Part shown: piece by piece, positions 36,322-45,148 of the stretch | How positions within the stretch are numbered: the first letter of the stretch is position 1 | How the letters are laid out: each line of letters begins with the position of its first letter | Assembly (NCBI RefSeq): GCF_010501035.1 | Contig: NZ_QVMH01000013.1 | Span: 1-46,657, forward strand | Direction: 5' to 3' | Length of the DNA stretch: 46,657 nucleotides | Source of the DNA: Paludibacter sp. 221 | Lineage (GTDB): Bacteria > Bacteroidota > Bacteroidia > Bacteroidales > Paludibacteraceae | Translations under genes and position numbers: made by a program | The notes under the pieces: model-generated | Seen by the model: the letters and a program-made list of their open reading frames with translations, nothing else | Database searches by the model: none | Told to the model about the DNA's origin: nothing

Positions 36322-37860
36322 ATGTTAGTAAAAACATTCGGAGCCGCAGTTCAGGGGATAGATGCCACCATCATTACAATAGAAGTAAACGTAAGCCAAG
36401 GCATCCGTTTTCTGCACGTAGGGCTTCCGGACAACGCCGTACGCGAAAGCCACGAACGCATAGCATCGGCACTGGACTATACCGGATATAAACTCCCCCG
36501 TAAACAGATTGTAATAAACATGGCTCCGGCCGACATAAAGAAAGAAGGCTCTGCTTACGACCTTCCCATTGCCGTAGGCATTATGGCTGCCGACGAAAAA
36601 ATCAATGCAGACAAATTGGAGCAATACCTCATTATGGGCGAATTGTCGCTTGATGGTGGGCTTCGCCCCATAAAAGGCGTACTCCCCATCGCGATAAAAG
36701 CACGGGAGGAGGGTTTCAAAGGCTTCATACTACCTAAGCAAAATGCCCGTGAAGCCGCCGTTGTCAACAATCTGGATGTGATAGGAGCTGAGAATATAAC
36801 TGAAGTTCTGGAATTTTTCGATGGAACGAGAGAGCTTGAGCCTACTATAGTAAATACCCGGGATGAGTTTTTTGCAAGCCAAAGCCTGACCGACTTTGAC
36901 TTTGCCGATGTAAAAGGACAGGAAAATGTAAAACGTGCGCTTGAAGTAGCTGCCGCAGGCGGACATAATATTATTATGATAGGCCCTCCGGGAGCAGGGA
37001 AGTCAATGCTGGCAAAACGTATTCCTACTATCCTACCCCCACTTACTCTACACGAGGCATTGGAAACAACCAAAATACACTCCGTTGCCGGAAAAGTAGA
37101 TAATAATACCTCGCTCATTTCGCAACGCCCTTTCCGCAGTCCCCATCATACTATTTCGGATGTAGCATTGGTTGGTGGAGGCACATTCCCCCAACCGGGT
37201 GAAATATCGCTTGCACACAACGGTGTTTTATTCCTCGACGAACTGCCCGAATTTAAACGGACAGTGCTCGAAGTAATGCGCCAACCTTTAGAAGACCGAA
37301 AAATAAGTGTATCGCGCGCTAAATTTGCCATTGATTATCCGGCTAGCTTTATGCTTGTAGCGTCTATGAATCCTTGCCCGTGTGGCTACTATAATCATCC
37401 TGATAAAAATTGTGTATGCTCGCCCGGAGTAGTTCAAAAATACCTGAACCGTATTTCGGGCCCATTATTGGACAGGATAGATATTCATATCGAAATCACC
37501 CCTGTGCCGTTCGAAAAACTGTCGGAAATGCGACAATCGGAAAGCAGCGAGGTAGTTCGCCAGCGTGTAATGAAAGCACGGAAGATACAGGAAAACCGTT
37601 TCAGCGAAATCGAAGGCGTGCATTGTAACGCTCAAATGTCGTCAAAACTACAACGGGAATATGCAAATCCGGATAAAGCCAGTTCGGAGTTGTTGAAGAA
37701 CGCCATGCAACGTTTAAACCTGTCTGCCCGTGCTTACGACCGTATTCTTAAAGTTTCGCGTACGATTGCCGATTTGGATGAGTCGGAAAAAATACATTCC
37801 GAACACGTTGCCGAAGCCATAAACTACCGTAACCTCGATAGAGAAGGCTGGGCGGGGTAA
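36322..37860 (+). CDS. comM: YifB family Mg chelatase-like AAA+ ATPase (ComM)
   Basis: A 512-residue YifB/ComM protein. In naturally competent bacteria ComM is a helicase that promotes branch migration during DNA integration. The N-terminal ChlI-like domain shows the VHVGLPDNAVRESHERI-type stretch (here LHVGLPDNAVRESHERI). The AAA+ core has Walker A GPPGAGKSMLAKR and Walker B LFLDELPEF. The Cys-rich MNPCPCGYYNHPDKNCVC insertion follows, and the C-terminal domain has SARAYDRILKVSRTIADL. Length and motifs are complete. Confidence 0.94.
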   Translation: MLVKTFGAAVQGIDATIITIEVNVSQGIRFLHVGLPDNAVRESHERIASALDYTGYKLPRKQIVINMAPADIKKEGSAYDLPIAVGIMAADEKINADKLEQYLIMGELSLDGGLRPIKGVLPIAIKAREEGFKGFILPKQNAREAAVVNNLDVIGAENITEVLEFFDGTRELEPTIVNTRDEFFASQSLTDFDFADVKGQENVKRALEVAAAGGHNIIMIGPPGAGKSMLAKRIPTILPPLTLHEALETTKIHSVAGKVDNNTSLISQRPFRSPHHTISDVALVGGGTFPQPGEISLAHNGVLFLDELPEFKRTVLEVMRQPLEDRKISVSRAKFAIDYPASFMLVASMNPCPCGYYNHPDKNCVCSPGVVQKYLNRISGPLLDRIDIHIEITPVPFEKLSEMRQSESSEVVRQRVMKARKIQENRFSEIEGVHCNAQMSSKLQREYANPDKASSELLKNAMQRLNLSARAYDRILKVSRTIADLDESEKIHSEHVAEAINYRNLDREGWAG

Positions 37861-37864
37861 TATA

Positions 37865-37905
37865 GTAGCTACAAGTAATTAGCTACAAGCTACAAGTCTT
37901 ATATT
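37865..37905. repeat. copy of a TAGCTACAAG dispersed repeat
   Basis: About 40 bases after the comM stop closely match 44190-44230 (core ATTAGCTAC...TACAAGTCTTAT). A shorter inverted copy lies at 31286-31302. Confidence 0.6.
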
Positions 37906-37910
37906 TTGTC

Positions 37911-37960
37911 TCATCCGATTTATAATCCGATGATATATTAATAGCGGATTTGAAATCTGC
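37911..37960. repeat. pair of short palindromes
   Basis: TCATCCGATT/AATCCGATGA (37911-37933, loop TAT, one mismatch) and GCGGATTT-G-AAATCTGC (37944-37960, one G-U pair). Both lie between comM and the propeller lipoprotein gene. Confidence 0.55.
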
Positions 37961-38004
37961 AAGAACAATGTATTACTTCACAATATAATCTTGAGAGGGT
38001 TATT

Positions 38005-39159
38005 ATGAAAATCAAATTATTCTATAACTATACCTTAGCAAATTTATATATCTGCTTATTTATGCTCTTCTCTCCCTTTCTGTTCGTTGCCTGTAATGAT
38101 ATGCACGATACAGACAACCCCGCCGAACTACCGGATACCGGCAACGACTGGGGGCGAATGTTTGTACTTTGCGAGGGGCTGTTTAATTACAATAATAGCA
38201 AACTGGCTTGTATTGATTACGATGTACATACGCTCTATCCTGATTTTTTCAAAGAAGTGGGAAAGAATAATCGCGATTTGGGAGATACCGCTAACGATAT
38301 GAAACTGTTCAATAATCAACTATGGATAGTGGTGAATATATCTTCGCAAATAGAAGTGATAGACGCATCTACCGGAAAATCTATCCGGCAAATACCAATG
38401 TTCGGCGAAGAAAACGGCACTAAAACCGCCCGCCAACCCCGTAATATCGTTTTCCACCAAGACAAAGCATACGTTTGCTCTTTCGACGGAACGGTTTCAC
38501 GAATCGACACCAAAACGTTTGAAGTAGAAGCTACTGTTCTTTGTGGACGCAACCCTGATGGAATAACAGTAGCAAACAATAAACTATACGTATCAAATTC
38601 GGGAGGATTGGATGCTACGGCAGGAAACGGACTATATTATGATAACACCGTATCTGTTATTGACATTGAAAGTTTCCAACACATCAAAAAAATTGAAGTA
38701 GGAATCAATCCGCATCATATTGTAGCCGATAGTGAAGGAGATGTATACGTAGTGTCGAGAGGGAATAATGCCAATATAAAAGCTATCCTGCATCGTATAA
38801 ACAGCAATACAGATGAGTTAGCCGAATCTTTCCCTGATTTGTCTGCCGTAAATTTGACTATACACAATGATACTGCCTATATGTACAATTTTGATTACGA
38901 ACACGAAACCTACTGGATAAAAACATTCGACTGTGGTTCGGAAAAAGTCGTATCCGAGCAGTTTATTAGCGACGGTACTACATTAAAAAAGCCTTTTGGC
39001 ATATATGTACATCCTTTTACAGGAGATGTATTTTTGAGCGATGCCCGAAATTATATGGAAGATGGCGATGTGTTTTGTTTCAGCAAAGAAGGAAAGCTAC
39101 GGTACACCATTGAACAAATCGGCCTGAACCCCAATACCTTTGTGTTTTCAGATAAATAA
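38005..39159 (+). CDS. YncE/DUF5074-like beta-propeller surface lipoprotein
   Basis: A 384-residue lipoprotein: a long signal segment ends in lipobox FLFVAC (Cys30), followed by NDMHDTD. Acidic residues right after the cysteine match the Bacteroidota signal for export to the cell surface. The mature part is a seven-bladed-type propeller of the YncE/DUF5074 group (WGRMFVLCEGLFNYNNS, SQIEVIDASTGKSIRQIPMF, NTVSVIDIESFQHIKKIEVG, GDVYVVSRGNN). The cobalamin-capturing lipoprotein BtuG belongs to the same broad fold and has similar layout; that link is only a suggestion, since no TonB receptor gene is adjacent. Confidence 0.82.
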   Translation: MKIKLFYNYTLANLYICLFMLFSPFLFVACNDMHDTDNPAELPDTGNDWGRMFVLCEGLFNYNNSKLACIDYDVHTLYPDFFKEVGKNNRDLGDTANDMKLFNNQLWIVVNISSQIEVIDASTGKSIRQIPMFGEENGTKTARQPRNIVFHQDKAYVCSFDGTVSRIDTKTFEVEATVLCGRNPDGITVANNKLYVSNSGGLDATAGNGLYYDNTVSVIDIESFQHIKKIEVGINPHHIVADSEGDVYVVSRGNNANIKAILHRINSNTDELAESFPDLSAVNLTIHNDTAYMYNFDYEHETYWIKTFDCGSEKVVSEQFISDGTTLKKPFGIYVHPFTGDVFLSDARNYMEDGDVFCFSKEGKLRYTIEQIGLNPNTFVFSDK

Positions 39160-39202
39160 CAAAAAAACTGTTGAATAACATATTTTTTGTTCCAAATATG
39201 AT

Positions 39203-39210
39203 TATATTTG
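39203..39210 (+). promoter_or_regulatory. -7 promoter box TATATTTG for the DUF2461 gene
   Basis: TAnnTTTG match about 87 bases before the chosen DUF2461 start. The nearest upstream TTTG (39186-39189) is only 13 bases away, shorter than usual. Confidence 0.45.
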
Positions 39211-39296
39211 CATAATATAGGATGCATTTTCTATAAGCCATACAAACAAGTTTGATTTTGCATCCGTTTTTTTACTATATCTGTAAAATTAAATGT

Positions 39297-39968
39297 ATGC
39301 CATTACTCCAAGATATACTGCAATTTGTAAGCCAACTCAAAGAAAACAATAATCGTGAGTGGTTTCAGGAAAACAAAGAATGGTACAATACCGTCCGTTT
39401 GCAATTCGAAGAACTTACAGCATCATTAATCGAAGAAATATCAAAATTCGATGATGAAATTAAAAACGTAACGCCTAAAGAATGTATATTCCGAATTTAC
39501 CGCGATATACGTTTCTCGCACGACAAAACACCCTACAAAACATATATGGGAACATACATTGCTGCCGGTGGAAGAAAAAGCATTCGCGGTGGTTATTACC
39601 TGCATTTAGACCCCGACAGCCCATTTATATCTGTTGGCATCTGGGCTCCGCAACCCAATTTACTGAAAGCATTGCGCCAAAGCATATACGACAATATAGA
39701 GGAACTGGACGAAATCCGCTCAGATGTTAAGTTTTCCAAATACTTCAAAAACTTTTACCAGGCGGATAAATTGAAAACAGTACCCCGCGAATTTCCAAAA
39801 GATTTTCCACAAGCTGAATTATTAAAATTAAAACACTATCTTGTAGATTATTATTTGGGTGATAAAATACTGAAAGCAGAAAATCCGGTTCCTCAAATAG
39901 TGGATATTTTTAAGGCGGGTTATCCGTTCAACCACTTCTTAAACTATACGGTAGACGAAGTAATTTAA
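39297..39968 (+). CDS. DUF2461 family protein
   Basis: A 223-residue DUF2461 (TIGR02453) protein. Hallmarks are LKENNNREWFQENKEWYNTV near the start, IFRIYRDIRFSHDKTPYKTY, and GGYYLHLDPDSPFISVGIW. The function is unknown. The frame runs upstream to 39252, but the first 15 codons are unusual for the family and the ATG at 39297 (MPLLQDILQFV) fits it, so I chose that. Confidence 0.92.
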   Translation: MPLLQDILQFVSQLKENNNREWFQENKEWYNTVRLQFEELTASLIEEISKFDDEIKNVTPKECIFRIYRDIRFSHDKTPYKTYMGTYIAAGGRKSIRGGYYLHLDPDSPFISVGIWAPQPNLLKALRQSIYDNIEELDEIRSDVKFSKYFKNFYQADKLKTVPREFPKDFPQAELLKLKHYLVDYYLGDKILKAENPVPQIVDIFKAGYPFNHFLNYTVDEVI

Positions 39969-40098
39969 TAGTTACAAGAAAGATTTTAGAGCTAAGAAGC
40001 AGGAATCAAGACAGGTTAACTGATATTATCTGATAATCGAAAATAAGACAGATGATACTTAGAAAACTTAATTAAGACACATAAAAAAATAAAAAGAT

Positions 40099-40545
40099 AT
40101 GATTTTAGATACATTAGAAAATGCTGCATTGTACGAATCAGTACATCCGCTGTTGAAAAAAGCTTTTGATTTTTTACGAAACGAAGACCTTTCAAAATTG
40201 CCTGCAGGAAAAATAGAATTGCAAGGAAGTGATTTATTTGTGAATGTAGTTGATATTACAGGCAAAACTGCCGATGAGGCAAAAATGGAAACTCATAACG
40301 AGTATATAGACATACAAGTGCCCGTAGGCAAAGCCGAAACAATGGGATGGATTGCCGCGAGCAAACTTAAAAACGAAACAAGCCCATACAATGCTGAAAA
40401 AGATATAACATTCTTTGCCGACAAAGCATCAAATTTTATCCTTGTGCAACCCTATGAATTTGCGATATTTTTCCCTCAGGACGGGCATCAACCGGGTATT
40501 TCAGAAGGCACTTACCGCAAAATCATCGTAAAAGTGAAATACTGA
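40099..40545 (+). CDS. YhcH/YjgK/YiaL family protein
   Basis: A 148-residue cupin-like protein of the DUF386 family: MILDTLENAALYESVHPLLK start, THNEYIDIQVPVGKAETMGW in the middle, and FAIFFPQDGHQPGI with the conserved His near the C terminus. Related proteins (YhcH, EbgC, TabA) are linked to sugar metabolism, possibly handling anomers or phosphorylated sugars. It stands alone here, so the substrate cannot be inferred from neighbours. Confidence 0.93.
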   Translation: MILDTLENAALYESVHPLLKKAFDFLRNEDLSKLPAGKIELQGSDLFVNVVDITGKTADEAKMETHNEYIDIQVPVGKAETMGWIAASKLKNETSPYNAEKDITFFADKASNFILVQPYEFAIFFPQDGHQPGISEGTYRKIIVKVKY

Positions 40546-40574
40546 TAGGAAATTTAGAAAACCTTTCCGAATGA

Positions 40575-40772
40575 TTAAGAAATTGTTTAAATTTAGCTCG
40601 CAAAATAAATTATGATGATTTTTTAGAAAAATTTCGGATTCGTTTTGTGATTTTAGCGGGCTAAATGAACAAAATAGAAGACGGAATTTTACAAAAAAGG
40701 GAATAATTTATTGCGAAAAAGGGAATTGAAAGATAATTATATTGTTTATGGTAAATTTAAACAGTTTCTTAA
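40575..40772. repeat. 198-base inverted-repeat (MITE-like) element upstream of glgB
   Basis: A 21-base left arm (40575-40595, starts TTAAGAAATTG) pairs with a right arm (40752-40772, ends GTTTCTTAA) with one mismatch. Nested inside is a second inverted repeat (TTTAGC-CGC near 40590 with GCGGGCTAAA near 40656-40665). No open frame of note lies within. The right arm plus its inner flank recurs at 20805-20834. No clear target-site duplication is visible. Confidence 0.65.
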
Positions 40773-40825
40773 ACTCAATTTATATCTGAATTATTAATTT
40801 AGAGAAATCAACTAAATAAAGTTTT

Positions 40826-42826
40826 ATGGAAATTCTCCCAATAGTACAAAACGACCCTTATTTAAAACCATATGCCGATGCCATTTATGGAAGATACGAA
40901 TATTATAAGTATATGGAAGATAAGTTAACGGGAGGACGGCAAAATTTATCCGACTTTGCCACAGGATATATGTATTTTGGCTTGCATAAAACATCTGAAG
41001 GATGGGTATTCAGAGAATGGGCTCCTAATGCTACGGCTATATATCTGATTGGCGATTTCAATGGATGGAAACAACAACAAGACTACGCACTAAAGAAACT
41101 TACTGAAGGTGTTTGGGAAATTCGTTTGCCCCATTATGCCATGGCTCATGGGCAGTATTTTAAACTGTACGTAGAATGGCAGGGAGGAGCAGGCGAACGC
41201 ATCCCCGCATGGGCAACCCGCGTAGTACAGGATGAGAACACAAAAATCTTCAGCGCACAGGTTTGGGACCCTATTAAGCCTTACACTTTCAAACATCCAA
41301 AATTCACTCCATCCAAAGACCCCCTGCTGATTTACGAATGTCATATCGGAATGTCCAGTAACGAGGAAAAAGTAGCATCATACGAAGAATTTCGAAAAAA
41401 TGTACTACCACGCATTGCCGAAGGCGGATATAATTGCATCCAGTTAATGGCAATACAAGAGCATCCGTATTACGGCTCTTTCGGATATCACGTGTCCAGT
41501 TTCTTTGCAGCATCCTCACGTTTCGGAACGCCTGAAGATTTGAAGCGTCTCATTGATGAAGCTCATGATATGGGAATTTCCGTCATTATGGACTTAGTCC
41601 ACTCCCATGCTGTAAAAAACGAAACAGAAGGACTGGGACGGTTTGATGGTACACCTTACCAGTACTTTCATGGAGGCGACAGGCGCGAGCATCCGGCTTG
41701 GGACTCACTGCTATTTGACTATGCAAAGCCGGCAGTAATCCACTTCCTGTTATCCAACTGCAAGTTCTGGCTCGAAGAATATAAATTTGATGGATTCCGT
41801 TTCGATGGCGTTACTTCCATGCTTTACCGGAGCCACGGATTAGGAGAAGATTTCACCGGTTACGAGTCGTATTACAACATGAATCAGGATGGGGATGCTA
41901 TTTGCTACCTTACCCTTGCCAACAAGATGATTCATCAGGTAAATCCCAATGCAATTACCGTAGCCGAAGAAATGAGCGGAATGCCCGGTTTAGCCAATAA
42001 AATAGAAGACGGCGGAATAGGATTCGATTACCGCCTGGCTATGGGAATACCTGATTTCTGGATAAAATATATAAAAGAAACTAAGGACGAGAACTGGAAA
42101 GTAGGACATATATATTGGGAGCTGACCAACCGGAGAGCCGAAGAAAAAACTATCAGCTATGCCGAAAGTCATGACCAGGCTTTAGTGGGCGACAAAACTA
42201 TTATCTTCCGCCTTATCGATGCCGATATGTATTGGCATATGCAAAAAGGAGATAATACCTTGCTGGTAGACAGAGGAGTTGCGCTGCATAAGATGATACG
42301 CCTAATCACATCTACCACAATGAATGGTGGGTATCTCAACTTTATGGGAAATGAATTTGGGCACCCCGAATGGATTGATTTTCCACGCGAAGGTAATGGA
42401 TGGTCGCACAAATATGCACGTCGCCAATGGGAATTGGCTGACAACCCGAATTACCTTTATTATGGACTTAACAAGTTTGACCATTCTATGATGAAACTCA
42501 TCAACTCGGTCAGCCATTTCAACCTCGTACCTATTCAGCAGCTCTGGGATAAAGAAGGAGACCAGGTATTGGCTTACCAACGCGGCGACCTTGTATTTGT
42601 ATTCAATTTTAGTGGTGTAAACTCCTACTCCGATTACGGCATACTTGCCGACCCCGGAGCATATAAAATTGTTCTGAATACAGACAATCCTGTTTTCGAC
42701 GGTTTTGGCCTGATTGACGAAGACACTATTCATTTCACCCAACCCGAACCAAAAACCCTGGTTGAAAAAGAATGGCTAAGGCTTTATATACCTGCACGTA
42801 CAGCCTTTGTACTGAAACGACAATAA
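40826..42826 (+). CDS. glgB: 1,4-alpha-glucan branching enzyme
   Basis: Forms alpha-1,6 branches in glycogen. The 666-residue protein has an N-terminal CBM48 (WVFREWAPNATAIYLIGDFN) and a GH13 barrel. Catalytic-region motifs are visible: VIMDLVHSH, DGFRFDGVTSMLY with the nucleophile Asp, VAEEMSG with the acid Glu, and YAESHDQ. The order and length resemble the eukaryotic-like branching enzymes (GBE1 type) frequent in Bacteroidota rather than the longer E. coli GlgB. No other glycogen gene is adjacent. Confidence 0.95.
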   Translation: MEILPIVQNDPYLKPYADAIYGRYEYYKYMEDKLTGGRQNLSDFATGYMYFGLHKTSEGWVFREWAPNATAIYLIGDFNGWKQQQDYALKKLTEGVWEIRLPHYAMAHGQYFKLYVEWQGGAGERIPAWATRVVQDENTKIFSAQVWDPIKPYTFKHPKFTPSKDPLLIYECHIGMSSNEEKVASYEEFRKNVLPRIAEGGYNCIQLMAIQEHPYYGSFGYHVSSFFAASSRFGTPEDLKRLIDEAHDMGISVIMDLVHSHAVKNETEGLGRFDGTPYQYFHGGDRREHPAWDSLLFDYAKPAVIHFLLSNCKFWLEEYKFDGFRFDGVTSMLYRSHGLGEDFTGYESYYNMNQDGDAICYLTLANKMIHQVNPNAITVAEEMSGMPGLANKIEDGGIGFDYRLAMGIPDFWIKYIKETKDENWKVGHIYWELTNRRAEEKTISYAESHDQALVGDKTIIFRLIDADMYWHMQKGDNTLLVDRGVALHKMIRLITSTTMNGGYLNFMGNEFGHPEWIDFPREGNGWSHKYARRQWELADNPNYLYYGLNKFDHSMMKLINSVSHFNLVPIQQLWDKEGDQVLAYQRGDLVFVFNFSGVNSYSDYGILADPGAYKIVLNTDNPVFDGFGLIDEDTIHFTQPEPKTLVEKEWLRLYIPARTAFVLKRQ

Positions 42827-42850
42827 AACACATATAAATAAGAGCAAATA

Positions 42851-42888
42851 AAAACATCCCCAAATCAGAGTTGACTTGGGGATGTTTT
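42851..42888. terminator. bidirectional terminator between glgB and serS
   Basis: Perfect stem AAAACATCCCCAA (42851-42863) / TTGGGGATGTTTT (42876-42888) with a 12-base loop, A/T-rich on both sides, between converging genes. Confidence 0.9.
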
Positions 42889-42912
42889 TATATATCACGG
42901 TATGTTTAAATC

Positions 42913-44184
42913 TTAATCTATAATTTCGAAACCGGTATAAGGTACCAAAGCTTTAGGAATACGGATTCCCTCCGCTGTTTGATTATTCTCAAGCAAGGCA
43001 GCCAAAATACGAGGCAAGGCCAGCGCGCTTCCATTCAAGGTATGGCAAAGTTGTGTCTTTTTATCTCCATCTTTATAACGGCATTTGAGACGGTTTGCCT
43101 GATAGCTTTCAAAATTTGATACCGAACTTACTTCGAGCCAGCGTTGCTGTGCTGCCGAGTAAACTTCAAAATCGAAAGTAAGCGCCGAAGTGAAGCTCAT
43201 ATCGCCACCACACAAACGAAGAATACGCCACGGAAGCTCCAGTTTTTCAACCAAAGTCTGAACATAATCTACCATTTCTTTCAGCGACTCATATGAATGT
43301 TCCGGCTTGTCTATCCTTACAATCTCCACTTTATCAAACTGATGAAGGCGATTCAATCCACGTACATCCTTACCATACGACCCTGCCTCACGACGAAAAC
43401 AAGCCGAATAAGCCGTATTTTTTATTGGCAAGTCTTTTTCATTCAGAATTACATCACGATAGATATTCGTTACAGGCACTTCGGCTGTCGGAATCAGATA
43501 CAAGTCATCCTCGGTACAATGATACATTTGTCCTTCCTTATCCGGTAGCTGTCCTGTACCGTAACCCGAAGCCGAGTTCACCAAATAAGGAGGTTGAATT
43601 TCAAGATAACCTGCATCACGTGCGCTATCCAGGAAGAAACTGATTAATGCCCTTTGCAAGCGTGCGCCTTTACCTTTATATACAGGAAATCCGGCTCCTG
43701 TTATCTTAACCCCAAGCTCAAAATCAATTAAATCGTACTTCTTTGCCAGTTCCCAATGAGGCAAAGCATCAGATGATAGTTGCGGAACTTTACCACCTTC
43801 TTTTTCAATAAGGTTATCTTCGGCATGCTTCCCTTCGGGAACACTCTCGTGAGGAAGATTCGGAATTTGCACCAAAAGTTCCTGAAGTTTCTGCTCAACA
43901 TCATTCAGTTGGTCGCCCAACAATTTTATCGAATCTTTCAATTCGGATGTTTTCGCTTTTGCCTCATTAGCTTCTTCCTGTTTCCCTTGTTGAAACAGTT
44001 TGCCTATTTCTTTAGAAATAGCATTCATCTCGGCCGATATATTATCCAACTGGTTTTGTGTGCTTTTTCGCAAAGCATCCAACTCCAACACCTGAGCTAC
44101 AATAGCCGTTCCGTCAAAATGTTTTTTAGACAAACGCCTGATAACATCTTCTGTATTTTCTGTAATGTATTTTAATGTAAGCAT
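42913..44184 (-). CDS. serS: seryl-tRNA synthetase
   Basis: Charges tRNA-Ser; a class II enzyme of 423 residues. The N-terminal coiled-coil arm (residues ~30-100) precedes the catalytic domain. Motif 2 is FRREAGSYGKDVRGLNRLHQ and motif 3 is GSALALPRILAALLEN. The TAEVPVTNIYRD segment is also typical. Complete. Confidence 0.97.
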   Translation of the reverse strand: MLTLKYITENTEDVIRRLSKKHFDGTAIVAQVLELDALRKSTQNQLDNISAEMNAISKEIGKLFQQGKQEEANEAKAKTSELKDSIKLLGDQLNDVEQKLQELLVQIPNLPHESVPEGKHAEDNLIEKEGGKVPQLSSDALPHWELAKKYDLIDFELGVKITGAGFPVYKGKGARLQRALISFFLDSARDAGYLEIQPPYLVNSASGYGTGQLPDKEGQMYHCTEDDLYLIPTAEVPVTNIYRDVILNEKDLPIKNTAYSACFRREAGSYGKDVRGLNRLHQFDKVEIVRIDKPEHSYESLKEMVDYVQTLVEKLELPWRILRLCGGDMSFTSALTFDFEVYSAAQQRWLEVSSVSNFESYQANRLKCRYKDGDKKTQLCHTLNGSALALPRILAALLENNQTAEGIRIPKALVPYTGFEIID

Positions 44185-44189
44185 ATTAA

Positions 44190-44230
44190 GTAGTTACAAG
44201 TTATTAGCTACGAAGTACAAGTCTTATTTT
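44190..44230. repeat. copy of the TAGCTACAAG dispersed repeat upstream of serS
   Basis: Closely matches 37865-37905 (GTAGTTACAAGTTATTAGC, then TACAAGTCTTAT). It begins 5 bases before the serS start codon on the minus strand, so it would lie in the serS leader. Confidence 0.6.
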
Positions 44231-44336
44231 CTGAAAACTAAAAACCAAAATACGATATTAACCCTATCAGTCGGTTATTTTTTTCAGAATGGGCAAATTT
44301 ACCACTTTTAATCGGACATAGAAAACCTGAATAAAA

Positions 44337-44380
44337 AAATCTCCCGCAATTTTACATATTAGTAAAATAACAGGAGATTT
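44337..44380 (-). terminator. terminator of the rplU-rpmA operon
   Basis: Outer stem AAATCTCC (44337-44344) / GGAGATTT (44373-44380) and inner stem ATTTTAC / GTAAAAT. On the minus strand the hairpin is followed by a run of T. Confidence 0.85.
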
Positions 44381-44408
44381 CGTATTTTATATTACGAAGC
44401 TCTGTTTC

Positions 44409-44672
44409 TTAGTTAGCTTCGATAGGTTTAATAGAAACGTAAGACTTATTGTCTTTTCTTTTTCTGAATTCTACAGTTCCGTCAATCAATGCAAACAAAG
44501 TATGGTCTTTACCAATTCCGATGTTTTGTCCCGGATGATGAACTGTACCACGCTGACGAACTACAATGTTACCAGCTTTTGCAAACTGACCACCATATAT
44601 TTTTACTCCAAGTCGCTTACTTTCCGATTCACGACCGTTCTTCGAACTACCTACACCTTTCTTATGTGCCAT
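44409..44672 (-). CDS. rpmA: 50S ribosomal protein L27
   Basis: An 87-residue L27, starting directly with [16 protein letters not shown] (no cleaved N-terminal extension as seen in some Firmicutes). The [20 protein letters not shown] core is intact. It follows rplU by 20 bases. Confidence 0.97.
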   Translation of the reverse strand: MAHKKGVGSSKNGRESESKRLGVKIYGGQFAKAGNIVVRQRGTVHHPGQNIGIGKDHTLFALIDGTVEFRKRKDNKSYVSIKPIEAN

Positions 44673-44692
44673 TTTCTTTTAATTTTTATCGG

Positions 44693-45007
44693 TTAAGCTA
44701 CTATTTCTTTTATTAACAATTCGGTTAAATCCTGACGGTGACCGTTCATTTTGCGATAACCTTTACGGCGTTTCTTGTGAAACACAAGAACTTTCTCACC
44801 TCTCACGTGTGATACTACTTCGCAAACCACTTTTGCACCTTCTACTACAGGAGCGCCTACGGTTACTTTTCCGTCGTTGTCAACCAATAATACTTTTTCA
44901 AATTCTACCTGAGAACCTCTGTCGGCTTCTGCCATGCGGTGGATATACAGTTTTTTTCCGGCTTCTACCTTAAACTGTTGTCCTAAAATCTCTACAATTG
45001 CGTACAT
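44693..45007 (-). CDS. rplU: 50S ribosomal protein L21
   Basis: A 104-residue L21: [20 protein letters not shown] at the start and [20 protein letters not shown] at the C-terminal end. First gene of the L21-L27 operon; a separate -7 box lies upstream at 45099-45106, between it and the DGR reverse transcriptase gene. Confidence 0.97.
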   Translation of the reverse strand: MYAIVEILGQQFKVEAGKKLYIHRMAEADRGSQVEFEKVLLVDNDGKVTVGAPVVEGAKVVCEVVSHVRGEKVLVFHKKRRKGYRKMNGHRQDLTELLIKEIVA

Positions 45008-45023
45008 TATATTTATACAATTT

Positions 45024-45072
45024 CTAAGTTATATCGGTAAGGTGAGTTGCCTTTGCGGGCATTGCTTCTTAG
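45024..45072 (-). promoter_or_regulatory. possible rplU leader hairpin
   Basis: In the transcript from the 45099 promoter, CTAAG/CTTAG (outer) and TGCC/GGCA (inner) can pair. Short stems; offered only as a possible ribosomal protein leader. Confidence 0.25.
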
Positions 45073-45098
45073 TTGTACCTTATTCGAAAATGAGCGTG

Positions 45099-45106
45099 CA
45101 AATATA
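45099..45106 (-). promoter_or_regulatory. -7 promoter box TATATTTG for rplU-rpmA
   Basis: Minus-strand TAnnTTTG match about 90 bases upstream of rplU. A minus-strand TTTG at 45122-45125 is 15 bases away, slightly short of the usual spacing. Confidence 0.55.
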
Positions 45107-45148
45107 GCAATTTTATTTATACAAAACAAGAGTGGCGTATAAAGATTT

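Noticed and set aside
45008..45148. A template repeat downstream of the reverse transcriptase
   Set aside because: This 141-base stretch shows no similarity to the repeat at 46450-46657; it holds only the rplU promoter and leader.
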